A DNA stretch of 64,000 nucleotides from VRUE01 sp036271315 (GTDB taxonomy: Bacteria > Actinomycetota > Thermoleophilia > Solirubrobacterales > 70-9). Positions within the stretch are counted from its first letter, which is position 1; each line of letters starts with the position of its first letter. Positions 28,518-37,164 of this stretch are shown here, piece by piece. The notes beneath the pieces were generated by a model. It saw only the letters and a program-made list of their open reading frames with translations. It made no database searches and was not told where the DNA came from. The stretch is from assembly GCA_036271315.1 (NCBI GenBank), contig DATBAV010000044.1, positions 1-64,000 on the forward strand, written 5' to 3'. The position numbers and the translations under genes were made by a program.

Positions 28518-28981
28518 TAGGGCAGTTTCTTACGTGCGCGACGGGCGGCTTGCGTTGCCTGTTTGCGCACCGGCTGGGCTCGGCCGCCGACCTCGCGGCG
28601 CGCCTGTTTGACCAGCCGTTCCAGTTCTTTGAGCAGCGAATCGGTCTGGCGCCGGCCCTTTTTGACCAGTTCGGAGAGCATTTTCTCGGCGTCGCTGCGG
28701 GTCATCCGGCCGCGTTTGACCGCGTCGTCGACGACCTCCTGCAGGCGGTCGCGGCTGACCGTGACGTTGCGCTCGAGGCTTTCGCGGAACTGCTCGACGC
28801 TCTTGTCTAGCCCCGTGGTGGCACCTTTGCTCGCTGCTTTTTTGGCTTTGGCTTTTTTCGCGGCCGGCTTTTTAGCCGCGGCTTTCTTCGCAGTTGCTTT
28901 TTTGGCGGCCGGTTTTTTGGCGCGCGCGCCGGCTTTGGCTTTTTTCGTCGCTTTGCCGGTTGACTGTTTTTTCGCGGCCAT
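28517..28981 (-). CDS. Lysine/alanine-rich histone-H1-like or phasin-like protein
   Basis: 154 residues in two parts. Residues 1 to about 58 are Lys-Ala-Pro repeats of KKPAAKK/KKATAKK type, able to bind DNA. About 60-140 is a charged helical domain (LDKSVEQFRESLERNVTVSRD, MLSELVKKGRRQTDSLLKELERLVKQ) like PhaF/phasin coiled coils. A nucleoid-compaction role or a granule-DNA link is possible; no PHA genes are nearby. It precedes and overlaps the RNA methyltransferase by one base. Confidence 0.7.
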   Translation of the reverse strand: MAAKKQSTGKATKKAKAGARAKKPAAKKATAKKAAAKKPAAKKAKAKKAASKGATTGLDKSVEQFRESLERNVTVSRDRLQEVVDDAVKRGRMTRSDAEKMLSELVKKGRRQTDSLLKELERLVKQARREVGGRAQPVRKQATQAARRARKKLP

Positions 28982-29052
28982 TTCCGTCTTCGCCTCCTGG
29001 TCGTTTGGGCGGTGTTCTCCGCTTGACTATCGCATTCCTGCCGATCAAGCGA

Positions 29053-29883
29053 CTATGGGCTACCCGTTTTGAAGTGCGCCTGGACCGGGGCGTGGTCGGA
29101 GAGGCGGAGCCGCCGGCCGTCGCTGGCAAGCTCCCGTAGCTCTGGTGGCCAAGCGCTCGGCGGCTCGACGATCCCGAGATTGCGCGTCAGCAGGTGGTCG
29201 ATCGCGTGGGGATCGATTGGGCCGTCGAGTCCGAAGCGCTCGCGCAGTGCCTCGAAGGCGGCGGGGTCCTCTGCGGGTCGCAGGTTGAGATCGCCGCCGA
29301 AGAGCAGAGGGGAGTCCCCCGCCCAGGTCGTCGCCGCCTCAGCGGCGCGCAAGACATCGGCCGTGGCGAGATCCGGCCGGTCGTTGGTCGCGTGCAGGTT
29401 GGCGAGGCAGAGGCTGGCGCCGTCGCCGAGGTCGACTCGGGTGAACGCCATCGCCCGTCGCTCCGGCCGCCCCGCGTGGATTGCCAGCTCCCGCCGCTCC
29501 ATGACCCCCCAGCTCCGGACCAGGGTCAGGTTCGAGCCGCCCTCGCCGGAGGCGATCAGGTCGGGATTGCGGTGGGCGATGAAGCTGCGCAGGGGGCTGA
29601 GCGAGTTGCGCGAGGTGAGCACGCGGTGCGGTTCGGCGCCACACGCCCGGGCCAGAGGAGCGGCAAAGCGGGGCGGGCACTCCTGCAAGAGGGCGACGTC
29701 CCACTCGGCGGTGGCGAGCAGCTCGGCGAACTCGGCGACCAACTCGCGGTTGACCTGGACGTGGGTCGCGTTTCGCTCCTCGATCCCCAGGAGTCGCGAG
29801 CGCCAGGTGAAGAGGGTCGAGTCGGGTGGGAAGTCGCGGCCGTGGAAGAGGTTCCAGCTGACGGCGGTGAATTCCACCGCCAT
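29053..29883 (-). CDS. Endonuclease/exonuclease/phosphatase-family protein, cytoplasmic
   Basis: 276 residues from ATG 29883, with no signal peptide. EEP signatures: FTAVSWNLFHGRD, WDVALLQECPP (metal Glu), LCLANLHATNDRP, LLFGGDLNLRPAED, DPHAIDHLLTRN and the final LRLSDHAPV. The function may be nuclease or phosphodiesterase. It is divergent from argF. A 7-bp inverted repeat CGCTTGA/TCAAGCG (29020-29026 and 29045-29051) follows its stop. Confidence 0.85.
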   Translation of the reverse strand: MAVEFTAVSWNLFHGRDFPPDSTLFTWRSRLLGIEERNATHVQVNRELVAEFAELLATAEWDVALLQECPPRFAAPLARACGAEPHRVLTSRNSLSPLRSFIAHRNPDLIASGEGGSNLTLVRSWGVMERRELAIHAGRPERRAMAFTRVDLGDGASLCLANLHATNDRPDLATADVLRAAEAATTWAGDSPLLFGGDLNLRPAEDPAAFEALRERFGLDGPIDPHAIDHLLTRNLGIVEPPSAWPPELRELASDGRRLRLSDHAPVQAHFKTGSP

Positions 29884-29915
29884 AGTATCCGCTCTGCGAA
29901 CCGAGCGAGGGAGCG

Positions 29916-29933
29916 GTGCATATCTGATTCTTC
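29916..29933 (+). promoter_or_regulatory. Leader motif shared with lysS, upstream of argF
   Basis: GTGCATATCTGATTCTTC lies 26 nt before the argF ATG. An almost identical GTGCATATCCGGTTCTTC lies at 32514-32531, 26 nt before the lysS ATG, and similarity continues in the GAGCGA-rich spacer. TGCATAT could be an extended -10 element; this is not proven. Confidence 0.5.
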
Positions 29934-29959
29934 CGCGACCGAGCGAGCGTGAGCACCTT

Positions 29960-30847
29960 ATGAACAAGCGCGACTTCCTCACAGGCGAAGAGCTGGGCGC
30001 CTTCGAGCTCGGCAAGCTGCTCGACCGCGCCGCGGCGCTGAAAGCGGGGCGTGGGGAGCGCCTCGGCGCCGACTCGCTGGCTGGGCGCAGCATCGCGCTC
30101 GTCTTCGAGAAGCCCTCGACCCGGACGCGTATCTCCTTCGAGGTCGGGGTCGCCGAGCTCGGCGCCAACCCGATCGTCCTACGCGGCGACGAAATGCAGC
30201 TCTCGCGCGGCGAGTCGGCTGGCGACACCGCCCGGGTGCTCTCGCGCTACGTCGACGCGATCGTGATCCGCTCCGGCTCGCACGAGCAGGTAGCAGCGCT
30301 CGCCGCCGGCGCCGAGGTCCCGGTCATCAACGCGCTGACGCCGCTCCACCATCCCTGCCAAGCGCTCGCCGATCTGCTCACCCTGCGCGAGCGCCGCGGC
30401 GACCTCGCCGGCCAGCGCCTCGCCTACGTCGGCGACGGCAACAACGTCGCCCGCTCGCTGACGATCGCCGGCGAGCTGGCCGGGGTCGAGGTCGTCGTCG
30501 CGGCCCCGCCCGGCTACCAGCTCGAGCAGGGGCACGAAGCGAAATTGACCGCAGATCCGCGCGACGCCGCGGCCGGTGCCGACGCGATCTACACCGACGT
30601 CTGGGTGAGCATGGGCGACGAGGAGGAGGCGGCGCGCCGGCGCGCCGACCTGGCGCCGTTCCGGGTCGACACCGACCTGCTCGCCGCCGCCAAGGACGAC
30701 GCGATCGTCCTCCACTGCCTGCCGGCGCACCCAGGTGAGGAGATCACCGTCGAGGTGCTCTATGGCGATCGTTCTGCTGTTTGGGATCAGGCCGAGAACC
30801 GCCTGCACACCCAGAAGGCCCTGCTCGAGATGCTGCTCGCCGGCTGA
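29960..30847 (+). CDS. argF: Ornithine carbamoyltransferase
   Basis: Makes citrulline from ornithine and carbamoyl phosphate in arginine synthesis. It is 295 residues from ATG 29960. Motifs: FEKPSTRTRISFE (carbamoyl phosphate), LHHPCQALADLLT, YVGDGNNVARSL, DVWVSMGDE and HCLPAHPGEE (Cys and ornithine-binding loop). No other arg genes are present in the window. lgt follows after 3 bp. Confidence 0.97.
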   Translation: MNKRDFLTGEELGAFELGKLLDRAAALKAGRGERLGADSLAGRSIALVFEKPSTRTRISFEVGVAELGANPIVLRGDEMQLSRGESAGDTARVLSRYVDAIVIRSGSHEQVAALAAGAEVPVINALTPLHHPCQALADLLTLRERRGDLAGQRLAYVGDGNNVARSLTIAGELAGVEVVVAAPPGYQLEQGHEAKLTADPRDAAAGADAIYTDVWVSMGDEEEAARRRADLAPFRVDTDLLAAAKDDAIVLHCLPAHPGEEITVEVLYGDRSAVWDQAENRLHTQKALLEMLLAG

Positions 30848-30850
30848 GCG

Positions 30851-31642
30851 ATGTACCCCGAGCTGCACATCGGCCCGCTCACCCTGCAGACCTTCGGGCT
30901 GATGTTCGCGCTTGCCTTTCTCGCCGCCGGGGCGCTGATCGGCAAGCGGCTGAAGGAGATCGGCAAGCCCGTCGACTGGGCGTACGAGATGGGCTTCGCC
31001 GGCCTGATCGGCGGCATCGTCGGCTCGCGGATCTACTTCATCGTGCAGAACTACAGCAGCGTCAAGCACGACCTGATCGGCAACCTCTTCTCCGGCTCGG
31101 GACTGGTTTGGTACGGCGGCGCGATCGGCGGCGCCCTCGCCGTCCTGGCCTGGGCCTGGTACCGCGACTTCCTCAGCCTCACCCTGCTCGACCTCGCTGC
31201 CCCCGCGCTGGCGCTGGGCTACGCGATCGGCCGCTGCGGCTGTCAGCTCTCCGGCGACGGCGACTACGGCAAACCGTGGGACGGACCCTGGGCGATGTCC
31301 TACCCCAACGGCACCGTGCCGACCGATCGCACGGTCCACCCAACGCCGATCTACGAGACGCTGGCGATGGGCCTCGGCGCCTGGATCCTCTGGCAGCTGC
31401 GCGACCGCTTCCGCACCGGCGTCCTCTTCGCGATCTACCTGATCTACGCCGGGGTCGAGCGCTTCTTGGTCGAGTTCCTGCGCCGCAACAGCGAGGTCGC
31501 CCTCGGCCTGACCAGCGCCCAGTTCGAGAGCCTGGGGATGATGGTGATCGGGACGATCTGGATCGTCGTCGTGCGGCGCCGACACGGTAGCCTTGCGACC
31601 GTGGCTTCCACCGAACCGATCAGACCCGTAGCGGGACTGTAG
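30851..31642 (+). CDS. lgt: Prolipoprotein diacylglyceryl transferase
   Basis: Membrane enzyme that moves diacylglycerol from phosphatidylglycerol to the lipobox Cys of prolipoproteins. It is 263 residues with about seven membrane helices. It shows GGIVGSRIYFIV, GLVWYGGAIGGALA, and the signature GYAIGRCGCQLSGDGDYG with the later HPTPIYE (conserved His/Tyr). A probable client, a lipoprotein with an LSSC lipobox, is encoded at 57313. Confidence 0.96.
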   Translation: MYPELHIGPLTLQTFGLMFALAFLAAGALIGKRLKEIGKPVDWAYEMGFAGLIGGIVGSRIYFIVQNYSSVKHDLIGNLFSGSGLVWYGGAIGGALAVLAWAWYRDFLSLTLLDLAAPALALGYAIGRCGCQLSGDGDYGKPWDGPWAMSYPNGTVPTDRTVHPTPIYETLAMGLGAWILWQLRDRFRTGVLFAIYLIYAGVERFLVEFLRRNSEVALGLTSAQFESLGMMVIGTIWIVVVRRRHGSLATVASTEPIRPVAGL

Positions 31643-31644
31643 CC

Positions 31645-32496
31645 GTGGGGGCCCAGACGGAGGGAGCGCCGGCAGCGGCGAGCGCCGCCGAGATCCTGGC
31701 GCAGGCAACCGAGGAGATCGCGGCCGCCGGCTGTGAGACGCCCGAGTCCGACGCAAAGCTTTTAGTCGCCAAGGCGCTCTCGATTCGGGTCGAGGAGCTG
31801 GAACGCGACGGCACCACGGTCGTCACTCCCGAGGCCCAGGCGGAGATCGAGCGCTACGTCACTCGTCGCCGCGAGCGCGAGCCGCTCGAGTACATCCTCG
31901 GCAGCTGCCGCTTCCGGGAGATCGAGATCACCGTCGACGAGCGGGTGCTGATCCCGCGCCGCGAGACCGAGCTGCTGGTCGAGATCGGTACCGAGCTGCC
32001 CAGGGGCGCCCGCGTGCACGAGGTCGGCACCGGCTCTGGGGCGATCGCCCTGGCCCTGCTCAGCGAGCGGCCCGACCTGCGCGTCACCGCTTCCGATCTC
32101 TCGCCCGAAGCGGCGGAGAAAGCGCGCGAGAACGCGCAGCGGCTCGGCATCGCGCTCGAGGTGACCGTGGCCCAGGGGATCCCCGATCACGTCGAGGAAG
32201 TCGACCTGCTGATCGCCAACCTTCCTTACATCACCAACACCTCGATCGACGAGCGCTCGCCGGAGATTCGCCGCGAGCCGCGCGTCGCCGTGCAGGGCGA
32301 CCCCGATGCCGGCGATGCCGGCGAGGACGGCCTCGACATCATCCGTGGCCTGATCGAGGAAACGCCCAGCGGCTGGCGGATGGCGCTCGAGCACGACACC
32401 CATCACGGACCGGCGATGCGCGAGCTGCTGCGCGAGGCCGAGACGCGCACCGATTACCGGGGCGACGACCGGGTCACGGTCGGCCTGGCGCCGTGA
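31645..32496 (+). CDS. prmC: Peptide chain release factor N5-glutamine methyltransferase
   Basis: Methylates the GGQ Gln of release factors. It is 283 residues from GTG 31645. An N-terminal helical domain leads to REPLEYILGSCRFREIEITVDERVLIPRRETE and VHEVGTGSGAIALAL. The catalytic NPPY motif reads NLPY (IANLPYITN), a substitution in the motif that holds the target Gln. Gene size and all other blocks are typical, so function is probably kept. Confidence 0.9.
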   Translation: MGAQTEGAPAAASAAEILAQATEEIAAAGCETPESDAKLLVAKALSIRVEELERDGTTVVTPEAQAEIERYVTRRREREPLEYILGSCRFREIEITVDERVLIPRRETELLVEIGTELPRGARVHEVGTGSGAIALALLSERPDLRVTASDLSPEAAEKARENAQRLGIALEVTVAQGIPDHVEEVDLLIANLPYITNTSIDERSPEIRREPRVAVQGDPDAGDAGEDGLDIIRGLIEETPSGWRMALEHDTHHGPAMRELLREAETRTDYRGDDRVTVGLAP

Positions 32497-32513
32497 TCGC
32501 GCAGCGACCAAGC

Positions 32514-32531
32514 GTGCATATCCGGTTCTTC
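32514..32531 (+). promoter_or_regulatory. Leader motif shared with argF, upstream of lysS
   Basis: GTGCATATCCGGTTCTTC matches the argF leader at 16 of 18 positions with the same distance to the start codon. A hairpin CTTCGC-GCCGGGA-GCGAAG overlaps its 3' end. It is located after the prmC stop, so lysS probably has its own promoter. Confidence 0.5.
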
Positions 32532-32557
32532 GCGCCGGGAGCGAAGCGGAGCAAGTG

Positions 32558-34072
32558 ATGGAGGGCGACGGAGCACCCGCGAAGGCCGAGCCTTCGCAGG
32601 GCTCGACCGAGAGCGTTCGCCGCGAGAAGCTCGAGCGGCTGCGGGCGGAAGGGATCGATCCCTATCCGCACGAGGGCTTCCCAGACCGCGACAAGATCTC
32701 GGCAATCCACGCGGCGCACGACCCCGAGCAGCTCGAGGAGGGCAAGCAGGCCGGGTTCTCCTACCGGATCGCCGGCCGCGTGGTCGGCCGCCGCGGCCAC
32801 GGCAAGACGATCTTCCTCGACATCCGCGACCTGACCGGCTCGATCCAGGCCTACGCCCGCGTCGACGCCATCGGCGAGGAGGCGTTTGGCCGCATCGACG
32901 CGCTCGATATCGGCGACGCCGTCGGCATCGAGGGCGATCTCTACGTGACCAAGCGCGGACAGCTGGCGCTGGCGGTGCGCGAGTGCACGATGCTCGGCAA
33001 GGCCCTGCGCGACCCACCCGACCTCTTCCACGGCATCTCCGACCCCGAGGTGCGCTATCGCCAGCGTGAGCTCGACCTGATGGCCAACGAGGATTCGCGC
33101 CAGAACTTCGCGATGCGGGCGAAGCTGGTGGCGGCGATCCGCAGCTACCTGAACGAGCACGACTTCGTCGAGGTCGAAACGCCGATCCTGCAGACCCTCG
33201 CCGGCGGCGCCGCGGCTCGCCCGTTCACCACCCACCACCACGCGCTGGGCCGCGAACTTTTCCTGCGCACCGCGACCGAGCTCTACCTGAAGCGGGCGAT
33301 CGTCGGCGGCTTCGAGAACGTCTACGAGCTGAGCAGGTTCTTCCGCAACGAGGGCATCTCGCCCAAACACAACCCCGAGTTCACGATGCTCGAGTGGTTC
33401 CTCAGCTGCGCCGGCTACGAGGGTGTGATGACCTTCGCCGAGCAGATGATCTCGACTGTGGTCGAGCAGGTGCTGGGGACGACCGTGGTCGAGCGTGGCG
33501 GCCAGGAGATCGACTTCCAGGCACCGTGGAAGCGGATCACCCTGCGCGACGCGATACACGAGGAGACCGGCGTCGACATCCTCACCGCGAACCGCGACGA
33601 GCTGGTCGAGCTGGTCGGGGAGGACGTCGCCCCGGACGCGGACTGGGCCTGGATCGTCGACGAGATCCAGGGCAAGCTGATCGAGCCGAAGCTGATCCAG
33701 CCCACCTTCCTCGTCGACCTGCCGCGCGAGCTCTGGCCGACCGTGAAGCCGGTGCCCGAGCATCCGGACCTGCTGGGCGAGGCCTTCGACGGGGTCGTCG
33801 ACGGGATGGAGATCATCGGCGGTGGCACCGACACCAATGATGCGGACATGCAGCGCGAGAACTTCGTGCGCCAGCGCCAGCGCCGGCACCCCGAGAGCGA
33901 GGAGGCGCCTTATCCGAGCGACGACGAGTTCGTGCGGGCGCTCGAATACGGATCGTTGCCCGCGGGCGGCTCGGGCATCGGCATCGATCGCCTGACGATG
34001 ATCCTCGCCGGCGCCGAAAACCTGCGCGACGTGATCCTCTTTCCCTCGATGCGCCCTCCTGCCGACGACTAG
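32558..34072 (+). CDS. lysS: Class II lysyl-tRNA synthetase with altered lysine-site segment
   Basis: 504 residues from ATG 32558. The OB-fold anticodon domain (IAGRVVGRRGHGKTIFLDIRD) and class II core are clear: VETPILQTLAGGAAARPF, RTATELYLKR, motif 2 FRNEGISPKHNPEFTMLE and motif 3 GIGIDRLTMILAG. The segment that in ordinary LysRS reads like SPLARxH ... GNGFSELND is here ELWPTVKPVPEH ... EIIGGGTDTND, changing residues that usually contact lysine. It could be a lineage-specific LysRS or a paralog with another substrate. Ends 4 bp into the convergent SDR. Confidence 0.85.
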   Translation: MEGDGAPAKAEPSQGSTESVRREKLERLRAEGIDPYPHEGFPDRDKISAIHAAHDPEQLEEGKQAGFSYRIAGRVVGRRGHGKTIFLDIRDLTGSIQAYARVDAIGEEAFGRIDALDIGDAVGIEGDLYVTKRGQLALAVRECTMLGKALRDPPDLFHGISDPEVRYRQRELDLMANEDSRQNFAMRAKLVAAIRSYLNEHDFVEVETPILQTLAGGAAARPFTTHHHALGRELFLRTATELYLKRAIVGGFENVYELSRFFRNEGISPKHNPEFTMLEWFLSCAGYEGVMTFAEQMISTVVEQVLGTTVVERGGQEIDFQAPWKRITLRDAIHEETGVDILTANRDELVELVGEDVAPDADWAWIVDEIQGKLIEPKLIQPTFLVDLPRELWPTVKPVPEHPDLLGEAFDGVVDGMEIIGGGTDTNDADMQRENFVRQRQRRHPESEEAPYPSDDEFVRALEYGSLPAGGSGIGIDRLTMILAGAENLRDVILFPSMRPPADD

Positions 34073-34824
34073 AAGGCCGAGCGCAGCAGGCCGCCGTCGA
34101 TCGGGATGACGGTGCCGGTTATGTAGGCGGCTCGGTTGGAGCAGAGGAAGGCGACCAGGTCGCCGTACTCCTCCGGTTGGCCGAGGCGAGCGGCTGGGAC
34201 TTCCTGCCGCGCTCCCTCTTCGGCGCCCTCGAGCGAGCCGTTGGCGTCGGCGAGCCGCTCGGTGGCGAAGCGGCCGGTGGCGACGGTGTTGACGGTGATC
34301 CCGTCGGCAGCGACCTCGCGCGAGAGCGTCTTTAGGAAGCCGACCGCGGCCATCCGGTGGGCGTTGGAGAGGTTGAGACCGGGGATCGGCTCGCGGGTGG
34401 AGCTGGATCCGACGTTGACGATCCGCCCCCAGCCGCGCTCGCGCATTTGGGGAATGACGGCGCCAGTCAGCACGCGGGGGGCGAGGACGAGCGAGCGGTA
34501 GGCGCTCTCCCAGTCAGCGAGCTCATGGTCGAGGGAGCCGCCGAACGGTGGGCCGCCGGTGTTGAGGACGAGGATCTCGATCGGGCCGAGCTTGGCTTCG
34601 ACCTCGCTCGGCAGAGCGCCGAGGCGATCGAGGTCGGCCGCGTCGGCCGCAAACGGCGTCGCCGCGGAGCCGATCTCGGCCGCCGCTTCCGCCAGCTTCT
34701 CCGCCGAGCGGCTGGCGATCGCCACCCTGGCACCTTCGCGCGCCAGCGCCGCCGCGATCGCCCGGCCGATGCCGCGACTGGCGCCCATCACCAGGGCCAC
34801 CCGGTTCTCGAGGTCGAGCTTCAC
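34069..34824 (-). CDS. Short-chain dehydrogenase/reductase-fold protein without the classical Tyr-Lys pair
   Basis: 251 residues. The cofactor motif GASRGIGRAIA and VLNTGGP are normal. The catalytic YxxxK position reads S-N-A-H-R (GLNLSNAHRMAAVGFLKTLS), so Tyr is Ser and Lys is Arg, as in a known atypical SDR subgroup. It may be an unusual reductase or a non-catalytic binding protein. It overlaps the next SDR by 4 bp and ends inside the lysS stop region. Confidence 0.85.
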   Translation of the reverse strand: MKLDLENRVALVMGASRGIGRAIAAALAREGARVAIASRSAEKLAEAAAEIGSAATPFAADAADLDRLGALPSEVEAKLGPIEILVLNTGGPPFGGSLDHELADWESAYRSLVLAPRVLTGAVIPQMRERGWGRIVNVGSSSTREPIPGLNLSNAHRMAAVGFLKTLSREVAADGITVNTVATGRFATERLADANGSLEGAEEGARQEVPAARLGQPEEYGDLVAFLCSNRAAYITGTVIPIDGGLLRSAF

Positions 34825-35741
34825 GGCCGCAGCTCGAGACCGGTTTCGCGTTCGGAGACTTGCCAGAGCTTCTCGATCGCCTGGCTCATGCCGAGCCGGC
34901 GCAGCACCGGCTTGCGCACCGGCGGGCCGTTGTTGACGAAGAGCGGGCCGTAGAACTCGCCGCCCTTGGCGCCGGGGTCGGTCGCCGCGCGCAGCTGCGA
35001 GAGCGCGCCTTCGCCGGGAGACATGCCGACGGTGCGGGCCAGCATCAGGAAGAAGCGCTGGGAGAGGCCGCCGCCTGTCTCCTCGACGCTGACCGCCTGT
35101 AGCTCGGTGTTGGAGAGGCCGGGGTGGGCGACCAAGCTGGCCGCGGGCGCGCCGGCTTCGCGAAACAGCCGATCCAACCCGAGACCGAAGTGGAAGTTGG
35201 CGAGCTTGGCTTGCCCGTAAGCGCGCCAGGGCCCGTAGCGGCCGTCGAGGTTGGGGTTGTCCGGGTCGACCGCGCGGCCCATGTGGTGGGCGGTACTGGT
35301 CACCGTGATCACCCGCGCCGCCGCTGCCTTCAGCAGGGCTGGAAGCAGCCGGGCCGTGAGCGCGAAGTGGCCGAGGTGATCGACGCCGAACTGCATCTCG
35401 AAGCCGTCGGCGGTACGGCTCTCGGGGATGCCCATGACGCCGGCGTTGTTGACCAGCAGGTCGATCGTCTCGTGGGCGGCGAGGATCTGCTGCGCCGCCA
35501 GCTGCACCGAGTCGAGCGATCCGAGGTCGAGCTCGACCAGGCTCAGCCGCGCCTCCGGCACGCCGTCGCGGATCCGGCCCATCGCCTCGGCGGCCCGCTC
35601 CTGGTTGCGCGCCGCGATCACGACATCGGCGCCCGCGGCCGCCAGGGCTCGCGCGGTGGAGAGGCCCAAGCCGCCGTTGGCCCCGGTCACCACCGCGACG
35701 CGGCCGCTTTGGTCGGGGATGTCGGCGGTGTTCCAGCTCAC
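34821..35741 (-). CDS. Short-chain dehydrogenase (retinol-dehydrogenase-like)
   Basis: 306 residues with GANGGLGLSTARALA (NAD(P) loop), NNAGVMG, the Ser in VTSTAHH and a complete catalytic AYGQAKLAN (Tyr, Lys). Length and the DGRYGPWRAYGQAK context match the large oxidoreductase/retinol-dehydrogenase group. The substrate is unknown. Coupled to the atypical SDR at 34069, it could supply the activity that protein lacks. Confidence 0.9.
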   Translation of the reverse strand: MSWNTADIPDQSGRVAVVTGANGGLGLSTARALAAAGADVVIAARNQERAAEAMGRIRDGVPEARLSLVELDLGSLDSVQLAAQQILAAHETIDLLVNNAGVMGIPESRTADGFEMQFGVDHLGHFALTARLLPALLKAAAARVITVTSTAHHMGRAVDPDNPNLDGRYGPWRAYGQAKLANFHFGLGLDRLFREAGAPAASLVAHPGLSNTELQAVSVEETGGGLSQRFFLMLARTVGMSPGEGALSQLRAATDPGAKGGEFYGPLFVNNGPPVRKPVLRRLGMSQAIEKLWQVSERETGLELRP

Positions 35742-35766
35742 GAAGCTATCCGCCTCGCGCCGGCAC

Positions 35767-36099
35767 TCATCGAGGCCTCAGGCCGGCCAGGCGGAGATTG
35801 ATCGCGCAAAGGTAGGCAAAGAGACCAACGGCGACCAAGGCCCCCAGCCAGTGCTGGCCGATCAGCACGGCGAGCAGGCTGACGACCCCCGCCAGCATCG
35901 CCCGCACCAGCGTTGGCTCCGGCTCTAGTCCCACGATCTTTGCCGTCAGCCACGCGCAGCCAAGCCAGGCCAAGGGACCCACCAGCCAGCCCCAGCTCTC
36001 GAAGAAGCCGTGGGAGAAGATCAGGACGAGCAGCAGCGAGAGCAGCGCCACCGCAACCAGCTGCACGACCGCCACCCGCCAGAAGACCTCGAATCTCAT
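35767..36099 (-). CDS. Small multi-pass membrane protein, unknown
   Basis: 110 residues, mostly hydrophobic, with three or four membrane helices (VVQLVAVALLSLLLVLIF, WLVGPLAWLGCAWLTAKIV, LVRAMLAGVVSLLAVLI, LVAVGLFAYLCAINLRLAGL). No motif is recognised. It lies 25 bp before the SDR genes on the same strand. Confidence 0.65.
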   Translation of the reverse strand: MRFEVFWRVAVVQLVAVALLSLLLVLIFSHGFFESWGWLVGPLAWLGCAWLTAKIVGLEPEPTLVRAMLAGVVSLLAVLIGQHWLGALVAVGLFAYLCAINLRLAGLRPR

Positions 36100-36170
36100 G
36101 GCGGGGATTCTCCCATTCCATCGACCGCGCCACCTCCTCCTTGCGCGTGTTCCATAATCAGAGCGCGCCT

Positions 36171-36243
36171 GGGCGGTTAGCTCAGCTGGGAGAGCACCTG
36201 CTTTACACGCAGGGGGTCACTGGTTCGAACCCAGTACCGCCCA
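36171..36243 (+). tRNA. tRNA-Val (anticodon TAC)
   Basis: Complete cloverleaf: acceptor GGGCGGT pairs ACCGCCC; D arm GCTC...GAGC; anticodon stem CCTGC/GCAGG with loop TTTACAC; T arm CTGG-TTCGAAC-CCAG. CCA is not encoded. A CGAGTC-GG-GACTCG hairpin follows at 36261-36274 and might be a terminator. Confidence 0.98.
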
Positions 36244-36349
36244 TCAGGGATCGAGATGCTCGAGTCGGGACTCGCTGCCCGACCTTAACATCGATTTGTG
36301 GCATGTTCGCTATCTTGAAACTTGGGCAAACGGGAGGGGAAGTAGGTCT

Positions 36350-37150
36350 ATGAAGAAGAGGATCGCTCTAGTCACTGTGCTCGCCTTGCTTGTCGGCGCC
36401 GCGACCGCAAACGCAATCAAGCTGCACGTCGTAGTCGGCAACCTGGTGCTTGACGCTCACGGCGATTTCGCGCCGAAGGCGCTGCCGAAGCACGAAAACG
36501 CGCCGATCGTGACTGAAGGTGGCGGCAAACTCTCGACGGTTTCCGGCGAACTGCCCCCGATCCTCGACAAATTCGTGCTCGAATTCGACAAGCACGGTGC
36601 TCTCGATACGACGGGGCTACCGCACTGCACCAAAGGCAAACTCGTCGCTACCGACGTGCCCACTGCGCGCAAAGCCTGCAAGGGGGCGATCGTCGGCGAA
36701 GGCTTCGGCACCGCGGTGGTCAAGTTCCCCGAACAGGCGCCGATCAAAGTCGGCTCGCCGATCACCCTCTTCAATGGCCCGAAAAAGGGCAACGACGACA
36801 CGATCATCGCCCACGCCCACCTCGACTATCCCGGTCCGACGACCTTCATCGTCCCGATCGTGATCGAAAAAATCCACAAAGGCTCGTTTGGCTATCGCGT
36901 CAACGTGAAAATCCCCAAGATCGCCGGCGGCTACGGTCACCCGATCGAAGGCTCCGCCAAAGTCGGGAAGAAATGGACCTACAAGGGCAAGAAGCACAGC
37001 TACATCAACGCCCGCTGCGAAACCGGCCACTTCGTCGTCCACGGCGCTTTCAGCTTCAAAGGCGGCCCGGAAGAATCGGCCTCGCAGGCAGAAGAGGCGA
37101 AGAGCATCCTCAACGCCTCGTTCCTCCTGCCTTGCAAGGTGCGTAACTAG
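36350..37150 (+). CDS. Secreted protein of unknown family, first of a tandem pair
   Basis: 266 residues from ATG 36350, after a GGGAGGGGAAG ribosome site. An N-terminal signal (MKKRIALVTVLALLVGAATANA) is followed by a beta-rich-looking domain. The paralog downstream keeps LPKHxxAPI, STxSGELPPIL, GKLxATDVPxAR, GAIVGxGFGTA, SPITLFNGP, TTFIVPxVIEKIH, KIPKIAGGYGHP and KWTYKGKKHSY plus three Cys positions. No known domain is recognised. Confidence 0.85.
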   Translation: MKKRIALVTVLALLVGAATANAIKLHVVVGNLVLDAHGDFAPKALPKHENAPIVTEGGGKLSTVSGELPPILDKFVLEFDKHGALDTTGLPHCTKGKLVATDVPTARKACKGAIVGEGFGTAVVKFPEQAPIKVGSPITLFNGPKKGNDDTIIAHAHLDYPGPTTFIVPIVIEKIHKGSFGYRVNVKIPKIAGGYGHPIEGSAKVGKKWTYKGKKHSYINARCETGHFVVHGAFSFKGGPEESASQAEEAKSILNASFLLPCKVRN

Positions 37151-37164
37151 GGGAAGAGATCGGG

